From assembly GCA_036012725.1 (NCBI GenBank), contig DASCPW010000041.1:1-29378 (forward strand): DNA of 29,378 nt, read 5' to 3'. Shown here one piece after another: positions 7,138-14,959 of this stretch (positions are counted from its first letter, which is position 1; each line of letters starts with the position of its first letter). The position numbers and the translations under genes are program-made. This DNA is from GCA-2686765 sp036012725 (lineage in GTDB: Bacteria; Pseudomonadota; Alphaproteobacteria; Rhodospirillales; 2-02-FULL-58-16). Below the pieces are notes generated by a model, which searched no databases, was not told the DNA's origin, and saw only the letters and a program-made list of their open reading frames with translations.

Positions 7138-8853
7138 TCAGCAGGCCTCCACGGCGATGGCCGATTCCCAGGGCAGGTTGACGGTATTGTCGATCCGCAA
7201 TGTGGAGGCTGTGTGGCCGCTGCCGTACGAATGCCAATGGGTCACCTCGCTGAGGACCAAGCTCCCTTCCGCTGAGATCCTGTACGTCCCCTTGCTGCCC
7301 TTCACCACCATGCCCTCGGGGGTTTTTTCCATTGCCAGGGGACTGTGGAGGAAACGGGAAACGACATGGCGCCCGCGTCCCTCCACCCGGTCGGTGAGGG
7401 TGAAGCTGCGCTCGGTGAACCGCCAGCGGCGGACGACCTCCCCGACATCCTTGAAGCGCGAAAATCCTGAATGGCGCAACGCCACCCGCCCGTCGCCGGT
7501 TTCAAAGGCAGGGGGTGGACCGCAAACCCGGCAGCGGAAAGCCTCGTCATAATAGGGTTTGTTGGGCGGATAAGGGTCCTTGCCGTCGACGATCAGGGTG
7601 TTGTGCATCGGGGCCGAGCGGTAAAGGGCCGCCCCCCCATCCTCGCCGTAGGCGCCCCGGCCCGGATCACGGAAAACGGGTTCGTCCCCGTAATGAAGCT
7701 CGAAGCCGCCGCAATCCTGATGGCCATGGCCGGGCATATGCGACCAGCCACCGGGCGCCGCATGCCAAAGCCCTTGCCATGGGCCTAGCCCGCTACGGAT
7801 CCACCCGTCCCCGGCCAGCAAATCCAGGGAAACGGGCGCAACCGTTTTGCAAAGGGAGCGCAAAGCTTTGCGTTCCTTTTCGTCGAGAAGGCCGCTCCAG
7901 CCCGAAGCGGGATCGCCGTCCCGCATAAGGCCGCAAAGGTGATCCGGCGGACAGTCGGGGGAAACGTCTCCGACAAGGGGAAAGCCGCCCGGCAGCGCTA
8001 GCCTGGGGAGGACGGCGACGGCGCGCCGGGCAATCGACTCCAGGTCGCCGGTCTCCGGCCGGTCGTGGGCCCGCGCGGCGAGCCAGGCGCTGGCGTAGCC
8101 ACGGGTCAGCAACAGATGGTAATGGCTCGACCCTTCCCGCAGCATGCCGGAGGGAAGGAAAATCCGTTTCGCTTCATCGATGAGGATCTGCCCGCCCAGG
8201 TCGGCGCAGACCGGCAGGCCCAACTCTAGTCCGAGGATGAACAGGCCCCGGCCGTTGTTGGCCAAGTGGTTCGAGGTATGGTGTTCGCCGAAATATTCCA
8301 GCTGTTCCGCAATCGCCGGGCCGTGGGCGGCGAGCAGGGAAAGGGTTTCCTCCGCGGGGCCGGGAAGGCCATGGCGGCGGCCGAAACGCAGGATGTTGAT
8401 GGCTCTCTCGGCCGCCGTGTAGGGATGCCAGGGCCAGTCGGAGTTGGGCTTGGCGAACCGTTTGGCCCAGGCCCGCCAGAGGACATTCACCCAGGCCGGA
8501 TCGGCACTCACTCCCATGAGCGGAAGCCAAGCGAAGCGGTGCAGGCCCAACAGGGTTTCGATATCGGCAAAGGACCGCTCGAAGACGGCTCCCTCCTCGC
8601 CCGAAGATAAAGTGATTGTCTCTCCGGGCAACGGCAATCGGATGGGGGTTTCGGGGTGCTTGTGGGAAAGGGGGGATGAAGGGCCGGCCGGGGCTTCCTC
8701 CACCAAGGGCAACAGGCCCTGCAGATAGGGTGGCCGGAAGGCGGCGAACGGCGGCGCTTTCGGACAGCGGCCCGACAGACGGCCGATGAGCCAGCGCCTG
8801 AGAACGGGATCTTTTAAAAGTTGAAAGCTCTTTCGGAGGACTGCGGCGGTCAT
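7138..8853 (-). CDS. Heparinase II/III family protein
   Basis: The 571-residue protein has the two-part layout of the heparinase II/III polysaccharide lyase family. An N-terminal alpha/alpha toroid carries HHTSNHLANNGRGLF (about 191-205), REGSSHYH and an RFGRRHGL stretch; a C-terminal beta-sandwich region contains GHGHQDCGGFEL (375-386), FRDPGRGAYG and YRSAPMHNTLIVDG. No signal peptide is visible, so it may act in the cytoplasm or be exported another way. Such genes are common in polysaccharide loci, where they may trim, edit or epimerise uronic-acid-containing chains. The ATG at 8853 is chosen because AGGG lies eight bases before it; an upstream extension to 9018 would run through the dehydrogenase gene and has no family similarity. 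Confidence 0.88.
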   Translation of the reverse strand: MTAAVLRKSFQLLKDPVLRRWLIGRLSGRCPKAPPFAAFRPPYLQGLLPLVEEAPAGPSSPLSHKHPETPIRLPLPGETITLSSGEEGAVFERSFADIETLLGLHRFAWLPLMGVSADPAWVNVLWRAWAKRFAKPNSDWPWHPYTAAERAINILRFGRRHGLPGPAEETLSLLAAHGPAIAEQLEYFGEHHTSNHLANNGRGLFILGLELGLPVCADLGGQILIDEAKRIFLPSGMLREGSSHYHLLLTRGYASAWLAARAHDRPETGDLESIARRAVAVLPRLALPGGFPLVGDVSPDCPPDHLCGLMRDGDPASGWSGLLDEKERKALRSLCKTVAPVSLDLLAGDGWIRSGLGPWQGLWHAAPGGWSHMPGHGHQDCGGFELHYGDEPVFRDPGRGAYGEDGGAALYRSAPMHNTLIVDGKDPYPPNKPYYDEAFRCRVCGPPPAFETGDGRVALRHSGFSRFKDVGEVVRRWRFTERSFTLTDRVEGRGRHVVSRFLHSPLAMEKTPEGMVVKGSKGTYRISAEGSLVLSEVTHWHSYGSGHTASTLRIDNTVNLPWESAIAVEAC

Positions 8854-8893
8854 CGGATATCCCTGCGTGCCAACCGGGCGGGCGGATCGGCGC

Positions 8894-9835
8894 TCAGGGG
8901 TTCGCCACCGCCAGCGGATCGCCGGCTTCATCGAGTCCCTGGATGGCGGCGCGGCCCATGGCCAGGATGGCCTCCTCGGCGCTGCCACCGATATGCGGGG
9001 TGACGATGAAATTATCAAGGCCGAGGAGTTCAGGGTCCTCCGGCGGCTCGGTGGCGAAAACGTCGAAGGCGGCGCCGGCCAGGCGGCCGGATTTCAGCAT
9101 GGCCTTCAGCGCCGTCTCATCGACTAGGTTGCCGCGGGCGGTGTTGATCAGGATGGCCTCGGGGCACATCAGGGCAAGGCGCTCGGCGCTCAGAATGTTG
9201 CGGGTCGAGCAGTCCAGCGGCAAGTGCAGGGTGACGATGTCGGCCTCTTCAAGCAACGCCTCCAGGGCTACCGGGGTGATCCGGTTGGTGGCATAGAATT
9301 CCGGGAAGTCGCAGATATCGTTGGCCAGTACCCGGCAGCCGAAAGCGCCGAGCAGAATGGCCAGATCCTTGCCGACATGGCCGCAACCGATAATGCCGAC
9401 GGTGCGCTCCGAAAGCTGGCGGCCAACCTGTTGGCGCCAGTTTCCGGCCAGGGCCTGGCGGCTGACCTTCGGGACATGGCGCAAAAGGGCGATGGCCAAC
9501 GCGATCACCAACTCGGAAACGGAACGTTTGTTGGTGCCGCCGGTCCATCCCAGCTTGACTCCGTGATGCTCCATGGCCTCCAGGTCGATCATGTCGAGGC
9601 CGACCCCGTACTTGGAGACTACCTTCAGTTCCGGCAGCACTCCGAAGAGTGCCTCATCGAGGACCTCCAGCGCGCAGATAGCTTTGTCGTGGCCGCTAAG
9701 GTAATCGACCAGGGCGGCGCCCTCCAGCTTGACGCCGGCGTCGTTGAAGGTAGTCTCGGGATAACGGGCAAGAAGCTCGTCGCGCAGCACCGGGTGGCGG
9801 GAGAACGAGCGCGAGGTGACGGCGACCCTGGTCAT
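8894..9835 (-). CDS. D-isomer-specific 2-hydroxyacid dehydrogenase
   Basis: A 313-residue NAD(P)-dependent dehydrogenase. The Rossmann motif GIIGCGHVGK (147-156), the catalytic Arg in NTARGNLVDE (Arg234), Glu in ATEPPEDPELL (Glu263) and His in VTPHIGG (His281) are all present. The substrate-binding loop KYGVGLDMIDL is typical of phosphoglycerate dehydrogenase-like members. There is no C-terminal ACT domain, so it is a short-form enzyme. Its start overlaps the HAD gene stop by 4 bp (ATGA), and that gene overlaps the KdsB-like gene, so the three are translationally linked. I infer a joint pathway that oxidises or reduces an alpha-hydroxy or keto acid destined for CMP activation, not serine synthesis. 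Confidence 0.9.
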   Translation of the reverse strand: MTRVAVTSRSFSRHPVLRDELLARYPETTFNDAGVKLEGAALVDYLSGHDKAICALEVLDEALFGVLPELKVVSKYGVGLDMIDLEAMEHHGVKLGWTGGTNKRSVSELVIALAIALLRHVPKVSRQALAGNWRQQVGRQLSERTVGIIGCGHVGKDLAILLGAFGCRVLANDICDFPEFYATNRITPVALEALLEEADIVTLHLPLDCSTRNILSAERLALMCPEAILINTARGNLVDETALKAMLKSGRLAGAAFDVFATEPPEDPELLGLDNFIVTPHIGGSAEEAILAMGRAAIQGLDEAGDPLAVANP

Positions 9836-10488
9836 GACAGAGCCCCCGGAAGATCGGCGAAGGCGTCGATCACTACGTCAGCGTCGAGCGGCTTTATGGG
9901 GTCGTGGGGATAGCCCCAGGTGACGCCGATCCGGAACAGGCCGGCGTCACGGGCAGCCGCCATGTCGGTCTCGTTGTCGCCGACCATGGCCGCCAGCCGC
10001 CCCGCCGCCCCCATGCGCTCCAAGGTCAGCCGCAGGTGGCGGCCGTCGGGCTTGCGGTGCGGCACGTCGTCACAGGCAACGGCGGAGAAATAACGATCGA
10101 GGCCCAGGGCCTCCAGCACCGGATGCGTGGTCTTGACCGGTTTGTTGGTGCAGATACCCATCGGCGTTCCTTTGCCGACCAGTTTGTCCAGCACCTGGCG
10201 GACCCCCGGGTAGACCACCGTGTGGCCGGCCGGATCGGCCAGGTAGAAGTCCAGGTAGCGCTCCAAGGCCTCCGGGAGATCGATGGGGGCGAGCGGCGCG
10301 CCGGTGGCTTCGAAGGCTTTCTCAATGGTAATGCCGGCGCCCCAGCCGACCATGGTCTTGGTTTCCTTGACGCCGAGCGGCCGCCGGCCCTGTTCTTCGA
10401 GCAGCCGGTTCACCGCCGCCGCCACCGCCGGGATGCTGTCGATCAGGGTGCCGTCCAAGTCGAACACAATCGCCTTGATGGCGGCCAT
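9832..10488 (-). CDS. HAD-family phosphatase (phosphoglycolate phosphatase-like)
   Basis: The 218-residue protein is a haloacid dehalogenase superfamily hydrolase of subfamily I. Motif I is FDLDGTLIDS with nucleophile Asp10 and acid/base Asp12, motif II is GICTNKPVK, and motif IV is MVGDNETDMAAARDAG; an alpha-helical cap lies between I and II. It should dephosphorylate a small phosphorylated metabolite in the cytoplasm. The start is ATG at 10488, giving a TGATG junction with the KdsB-like stop and a GGGGA upstream; a TTG at 10503 is less likely. Being locked between a cytidylyltransferase and a 2-hydroxyacid dehydrogenase, it probably serves synthesis of an activated sugar acid, much as KdsC removes phosphate before KdsB acts, though it is not of the KdsC type by length or motif order. 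Confidence 0.85.
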   Translation of the reverse strand: MAAIKAIVFDLDGTLIDSIPAVAAAVNRLLEEQGRRPLGVKETKTMVGWGAGITIEKAFEATGAPLAPIDLPEALERYLDFYLADPAGHTVVYPGVRQVLDKLVGKGTPMGICTNKPVKTTHPVLEALGLDRYFSAVACDDVPHRKPDGRHLRLTLERMGAAGRLAAMVGDNETDMAAARDAGLFRIGVTWGYPHDPIKPLDADVVIDAFADLPGALS

Positions 10489-11252
10489 CAATATGTTCCC
10501 CAATAGGGATCGCCGGGCAACGCCGCCTCGACCAGCTTAACGTCCGACGGACTATCCACCGAGACGTAGGGGCGTTGGGAAGCCTGGGCGATGCGTTGTC
10601 GGCGGCCGTTGTCGCATATGCGGTTGGAATCGCAGGCTTCAGCTTGCTCTAGAGGCGACTCAGGCAGTTTGCTGAACCAGCGCAGGAAATGGCGCCGGAA
10701 GCCGAAGATACCGCCGACCCGCTTGGCGCCGCCGGCCGGCGGGAAAGCCTTGGCGTAGGGGATCGGGCTGCGCGAGGTGTAGAGAACGTCGCCCTTGAGG
10801 TCGTGGGCGATCTTGACGATGTCGGGGTTCAGCCACGGCGCCATCTCGGTGATCGGCACCGCCAGCAGAGTGCCCTCGATCCTCTCATCCTCGGCGAACG
10901 GAGCAATCACCGCTTCCAGCATGTCAGGCCCGAGCAGCGGCTCGTCGGCCTGAACGCAGACCACGATATCGTCGTCGCCGTCTATGACGCCGCAGATCTC
11001 CATGGCTTCGGCGACCCGGTCCAGCGCCCGGCTGTGGCTGTCGGCGGTCATCACCACCGGGAAACCCTTGTCCTCGCAGAAGGCGCGGATTTCGTTATCG
11101 CAGGTGGCGACGAACAGGCCGTCCCAACCGCCGAACAGCCGGGCGCGCAAGAAACAGTGCTCAAGCATGGGACGGCCGGCAATGGAATGCAGCGGCTTGC
11201 CGGGGAAGCGGCTGGCGGTCATGCGGGCGGGGACGATACCGATGGTTTTCAT
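10488..11252 (-). CDS. KdsB-like CMP-sugar-acid cytidylyltransferase
   Basis: The 254-residue protein has the KdsB arrangement: IVPARMTASRFPGKPLHSI with the CTP-binding loop, FVATCDNEI, VCVQADEPLLGPDM (KdsB enzymes typically have VQGDEP), LYTSRSPIPYAK, GGIFGFRRHFLRWF and a closing SVDSPSDVKLVEAAL. KdsB activates Kdo with CTP to CMP-Kdo. Here KdsA, KdsC and KdsD partners are absent, and the C-terminal half is somewhat unusual (EACDSNRICDNGRRQRI), so the substrate may be another 3-deoxy-2-keto or related acid used in this polysaccharide. It overlaps the HAD gene by one base and follows the MBOAT gene after 17 bp. Confidence 0.87.
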   Translation of the reverse strand: MKTIGIVPARMTASRFPGKPLHSIAGRPMLEHCFLRARLFGGWDGLFVATCDNEIRAFCEDKGFPVVMTADSHSRALDRVAEAMEICGVIDGDDDIVVCVQADEPLLGPDMLEAVIAPFAEDERIEGTLLAVPITEMAPWLNPDIVKIAHDLKGDVLYTSRSPIPYAKAFPPAGGAKRVGGIFGFRRHFLRWFSKLPESPLEQAEACDSNRICDNGRRQRIAQASQRPYVSVDSPSDVKLVEAALPGDPYWGTY

Positions 11253-11269
11253 AATGTGGGCTCTTAGTC

Positions 11270-12862
11270 CTAGAAGAACATGTAGATAAAGGGCGCCATG
11301 TCGCTGCCCCGGACGGCGACCACCACCATCGCCACCCCGGAGGCCCAGGCGATGAAGGGGATCATCCAGACGGCCCGGATGTGCCTAAAAGAACGCATGG
11401 TATTGGCGGCCGCCTCGGTGACGACGGCCATGCCGGAGAAGTCGAAGGAGTGGCGCCGGCGATCATAATCGAGGGCCGGGTCGTGGTCGTCCAGCCACTG
11501 CTGGGTGTTGGGGGCCAGCCAGACGACGGCGAGCAGCGCCGCCAGCCAGCCGAAGGCCGAGATGTCGAGGAACCGAAGCTTGCCGGCGCTGAGCCCGAGA
11601 CCTTCCAGCATCGTTGAAAGCCCGCCCAAATCGGCCATGATCCGGGGCGGCAGGACGATCCCGTTAAGCCCGGCCATGCCCTCGAGGATGGCCAGCGAAC
11701 CCTGCCAGCTTTCGCCGCGGAAGAAGGTCCAGGCGACGACCACGGCAAGGAAGGTGAGCCCCCGCGAAAGCCCCCGCCCCCAGGCGGTGGAGATTGAGAG
11801 GTCATGGCCGAGGGCGCGGCGTAGCGCCTGCCAGGCGTGGTTGATGACCAGGTAGAGCCCGTGCAGCCCGCCCCAGATGACGAAGGCCCAGCCGGCGCCG
11901 TGCCATAGTCCGCCGAGCAGCATGACGGTCATCAGGTTGGCGTAGCGCCGGGGCCAGCCCTTGCGGCTGCCGCCAAGCGGGAAGTAGAGGTAGTCGCGGA
12001 GGAAGCGCGACAGGGTCATGTGCCAGCGGCGCCAGAACTCGATGATGTTGAGCGCTTTATAGGGCGAGTGGAAATTCAACGGCAGGCGGACTCCAAAGAC
12101 CCGGGCCAGGCCGATCGCCATGTCTGAGTAGCCGGAGAAGTCGAAGTAGATCTGGAAGCTATAGGCCAGCGTCCCGCCCCAGGCCTCGAAGAAGGTGGGG
12201 TTCTGCAGGGCGCCAGCGAAGACGGAATCGGCATAGACCGCGATGCCGTCGGCGAAAATGATCTTCTTGTAGAGCCCGATGACGAAGATGGCCAGGCCGA
12301 CCCAGAGGTTCTCCAGGCGGATCGTGAAGGCGTCCCCCTTCTCGAACTGGGGGATGACATCGGCGTGGTGGACGATGGGTCCGGCGATGAGCTGCGGGAA
12401 GAAAGTCACAAAAAGGCAGTAGTGGATGAAACTGGTGTCCTTCACCTTGCCCTGGTGGGCGTCGACCAGGAAGGCGATCTGCTGGAAAGTGTAGAACGAG
12501 ATCGCCAGCGGCAGAACGATGGTGCCAATCTGAAAGCCGGTGCCGGCAATGGCGTTCATGCCATCAACCAGGAAGTAGGCGTACTTGAAATAGCCCAGAA
12601 GGCCTAAGTTGAAAGCAACCCCCAGGGTCAGGACCGGCCTCGATGGGCCCCTCATAAGGACCCGCCCGAAGGCGTAATTGCCCAAAACCGAGACCGCCAG
12701 CAGGATCAGATAGGCCGGCTTCCACCAGCCGTAGAATGCCACAGAGGCAATGATCAGGACCACCAGCACGGCCCGGCGCCCCAAGGTCCAGGCCGCCGCG
12801 ACGACCAGCAGCAGGGTCAACGGCAGGAAGGCGAAAAGGAATTCGGGAGAACTGAACAGCAA
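11270..12862 (-). CDS. MBOAT-family O-acyltransferase (AlgI-like)
   Basis: A 530-residue membrane protein with about ten to twelve membrane segments. The start is a TTG at 12862 giving LFSSPEFLFAFLPL, the standard N-terminus of AlgI-type proteins; the longer frame to 13033 overlaps the SGNH gene and has no hydrophobic sense. The diagnostic blocks are ISFYTFQQIAFLVD, GYSDMAIGLARVFG, FWRRWHMTLSRFLRDYLYF, PLGGSRKG and the MBOAT region GGLWHGAGWAFVIWGGLHG with both conserved His residues. It should move acetyl groups across the inner membrane to O-acetylate the polysaccharide, in partnership with the SGNH protein encoded 10 bp upstream, as AlgI does with AlgJ/AlgX. This is a confident family call; the acceptor is unknown. 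Confidence 0.92.
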   Translation of the reverse strand: MLFSSPEFLFAFLPLTLLLVVAAAWTLGRRAVLVVLIIASVAFYGWWKPAYLILLAVSVLGNYAFGRVLMRGPSRPVLTLGVAFNLGLLGYFKYAYFLVDGMNAIAGTGFQIGTIVLPLAISFYTFQQIAFLVDAHQGKVKDTSFIHYCLFVTFFPQLIAGPIVHHADVIPQFEKGDAFTIRLENLWVGLAIFVIGLYKKIIFADGIAVYADSVFAGALQNPTFFEAWGGTLAYSFQIYFDFSGYSDMAIGLARVFGVRLPLNFHSPYKALNIIEFWRRWHMTLSRFLRDYLYFPLGGSRKGWPRRYANLMTVMLLGGLWHGAGWAFVIWGGLHGLYLVINHAWQALRRALGHDLSISTAWGRGLSRGLTFLAVVVAWTFFRGESWQGSLAILEGMAGLNGIVLPPRIMADLGGLSTMLEGLGLSAGKLRFLDISAFGWLAALLAVVWLAPNTQQWLDDHDPALDYDRRRHSFDFSGMAVVTEAAANTMRSFRHIRAVWMIPFIAWASGVAMVVVAVRGSDMAPFIYMFF

Positions 12863-12872
12863 GGCTTGTCTT

Positions 12873-13913
12873 TTAGTGAGCGGCTTGCGGCGGCCGGCGT
12901 TGCAGGTGGGCGGCGATGGTCTCTGCGGCGCGGCGGTGGCCGGCGGGCCGCCAGTGGCCGTCGTTGAGGAAGTGGAGCCCCAGCGGTTTCCCGCCGACCT
13001 CAAAAGCGGCACGGAGGTCGAGCGTATCGACATTCAATTCCCCGAGACGGCCGAGCAAGGAGCGGTGAACGTAATCGGCCCGCTTGGTCTCGCCGCCGTG
13101 CCAGAGGGCGCGGGACGGGATCAGCACCACGGTCATATCATAGGACCCTCCAAGTTCCGCCAGCCGGCGGGCCGTCGAGTCGATGGCTTCGTCCGAGAAC
13201 ACAGGGCGGTGCACGCCGGCCAGGTTGGGGACCACCAGCCCGGCCTTGACGGCGAGGTCCTTGAGCCAGGGTGTGCCATGGATGAAGGTGGTGGCCATGA
13301 AGTAGAGCGCCGAGTTGGCCATCAGATAGTTCTTAACGTCCCTCAATTCGAGACCCCGGCCAGCCTCGACCTTGCGGACCGAGGCGGCGTCCAGGGCATC
13401 GTAATCGCGGATGTCGTTCTCCATGGTGAGCACGACCAGGAGCTTGCGGACATCGGCCCCGTTTCGCCTGGCGTAATCGATCAGCTCGCCGTAAGTGTTG
13501 ATGTCGCCGTTGGTGCTGAGATTGAAGACGCGGCGTCCGATTAGTGTCTCCAGCTGCTCGCTCAACCGTTCCTCTTCCTCGACGCCCCATCCGAAGGGAT
13601 AGGAATCGCCAACCAGAAAATAGCCCTCGGCGGTACCCTTGCTCATATCCTTCGAATCCCGCAAGCCATGGCGGTTGAAGCGGACCGTGACGTCGAAGTC
13701 ACCGGTGTTCTTGATCTGCCGGAGGACCTCGTTGCGCGGGCCGAGGACGGGCAGTCCGTCTTGGCCCTTGACGAAGGTGATGTGATGGGCCGGATTGAAT
13801 TGCGGCATGGCCAAGCGGACGGCGTATTCCTGGAACAGGCCGGTGATCAGGAAAAACGCCACCAGCAGAGCGGCGAATCCTAAGCCTCGGGACAGTCTCG
13901 GAGAGCCGTTCAT
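12873..13913 (-). CDS. SGNH-hydrolase-like, membrane-anchored O-acetylation partner
   Basis: The 346-residue protein begins with one membrane anchor (LGFAALLVAFFLITGLF, about 11-27), so its body is probably periplasmic. FLVGDSYPFGWGV is the GDS nucleophile block of SGNH/GDSL esterases, TNGDINTYGELIDYA fits the block with the conserved Gly/Asn, and FLNDGHWRPAGHRRAAE supplies the DxxH catalytic pair. Position and domain suggest the acetyl-acceptor half of an O-acetylation machine with the MBOAT protein. The ATG at 13913 overlaps the preceding stop by 4 bp (ATGA); a longer frame up to 14258 lacks sense and lies inside the dehydrogenase gene. Confidence 0.85.
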   Translation of the reverse strand: MNGSPRLSRGLGFAALLVAFFLITGLFQEYAVRLAMPQFNPAHHITFVKGQDGLPVLGPRNEVLRQIKNTGDFDVTVRFNRHGLRDSKDMSKGTAEGYFLVGDSYPFGWGVEEEERLSEQLETLIGRRVFNLSTNGDINTYGELIDYARRNGADVRKLLVVLTMENDIRDYDALDAASVRKVEAGRGLELRDVKNYLMANSALYFMATTFIHGTPWLKDLAVKAGLVVPNLAGVHRPVFSDEAIDSTARRLAELGGSYDMTVVLIPSRALWHGGETKRADYVHRSLLGRLGELNVDTLDLRAAFEVGGKPLGLHFLNDGHWRPAGHRRAAETIAAHLQRRPPQAAH

Positions 13914-14959
13914 TCGATCTCCGGGATGGTGTCGGTCAAGTCCCAGCGTTCCTTCCATTGGAGATCGGCGCAGTAGATACGATAGACCAGGTGCATAGTC
14001 TTCAGGGCGTCGGCGGCCGAGCCGTTGAGAATGGGGGCGTCGTTCAAGATGGCGTCGGCGAACTCGGCGACCTCGTCGGTCCAGGAAGGATCGTTTTCGT
14101 AGCGGCTGGTTTGTTCCTGGGGGTCGCCCTGGTCGTCCTTGGCCTTCCTGGCCACGGTCAGGGTTTCGGCGCCGTAGCTCTTGGAACCCGAAAGGATGCC
14201 GCTCAAGGTGACGGAACCTTTTTCCAGGGTGAGCTCCAAGCTGAAGCGGTGCCTCCACTGGGTGGCGGACGAATGCAGCAGGGCCACCTTGCCGTCAGCG
14301 GTCCGCATGATGGCGTAGGCGTTGTCTTCGACATCGTGTTTCCAGAAATCGTTGGAAATGAAGCCGTGGATTTCCTCGAATTCGCCGGCGAAAAGGCGCA
14401 GCAGATCGACCATATGAATGCCCTGGTCGAGAAGCACGCCGCCGCCGGCCAGCGCCCGCTCGGTGCGCCAGGACGGCTGGCCGAAGGTGATCAGTTGCGA
14501 CTTACCGTAAAGCCCGCGCAGGTTGGTGACTTCGCCCAACTCGCCGCTCCCGACCAGGTCGAGAGCGGCGCGAACCGAATTGTGATAGCGGTGGTTGAAG
14601 CCGTACTTGAGCTTCTGCCCGGGATGGCGCTTCTCGCGGGCGACCACCTTGGCGATGTCCTCCAGGTCCCGTCCTGGCGGCTTTTCGCAGAACACGTGCA
14701 GGCCACGCTCCAGTCCGGCCATGGTGACCTCGGCGGCGATGTCGTTGCTGAGGCAGACGAAGAGAACATCCATGTCCTCTTCCAGCAGCCGGGAGTAGTG
14801 GGTGTGGTAATGCACTCCGTCATCGATGACGCCCTCGCCGTCCAGTTTCCGGTCGCAGACCGCCACCGCCCGCATGTCCGGGTGCTCGTCCACCACCTTG
14901 CGGCGGCGGTTACCGACGACGCCGTAACCGGCAAACCCGACTTTCAAGGGGCCACTCAT
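13910..14959 (-). CDS. Gfo/Idh/MocA family oxidoreductase (first of two)
   Basis: A 349-residue NAD(P)-dependent sugar dehydrogenase-like protein. The Rossmann start VGFAGYGVVGNRRRKV has a GxGxxG-type motif, VFCEKPPGRD is the EKP motif with the catalytic Lys, and the C-terminal domain has GGGVLLDQGIHMVDLLRLF with the conserved His. Such enzymes oxidise or reduce hydroxyl or keto groups of sugar nucleotides or free sugars. It overlaps both neighbours by 4 bp (ATGA). A second, divergent family member lies directly upstream, so the pair may act in sequence on one sugar. Confidence 0.88.
   Translation of the reverse strand: MSGPLKVGFAGYGVVGNRRRKVVDEHPDMRAVAVCDRKLDGEGVIDDGVHYHTHYSRLLEEDMDVLFVCLSNDIAAEVTMAGLERGLHVFCEKPPGRDLEDIAKVVAREKRHPGQKLKYGFNHRYHNSVRAALDLVGSGELGEVTNLRGLYGKSQLITFGQPSWRTERALAGGGVLLDQGIHMVDLLRLFAGEFEEIHGFISNDFWKHDVEDNAYAIMRTADGKVALLHSSATQWRHRFSLELTLEKGSVTLSGILSGSKSYGAETLTVARKAKDDQGDPQEQTSRYENDPSWTDEVAEFADAILNDAPILNGSAADALKTMHLVYRIYCADLQWKERWDLTDTIPEIE

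Noticed and set aside
10488..11252. Standard Kdo pathway gene set
   Set aside because: KdsA, KdsC and KdsD are not here, and the HAD protein is of the phosphoglycolate phosphatase type.
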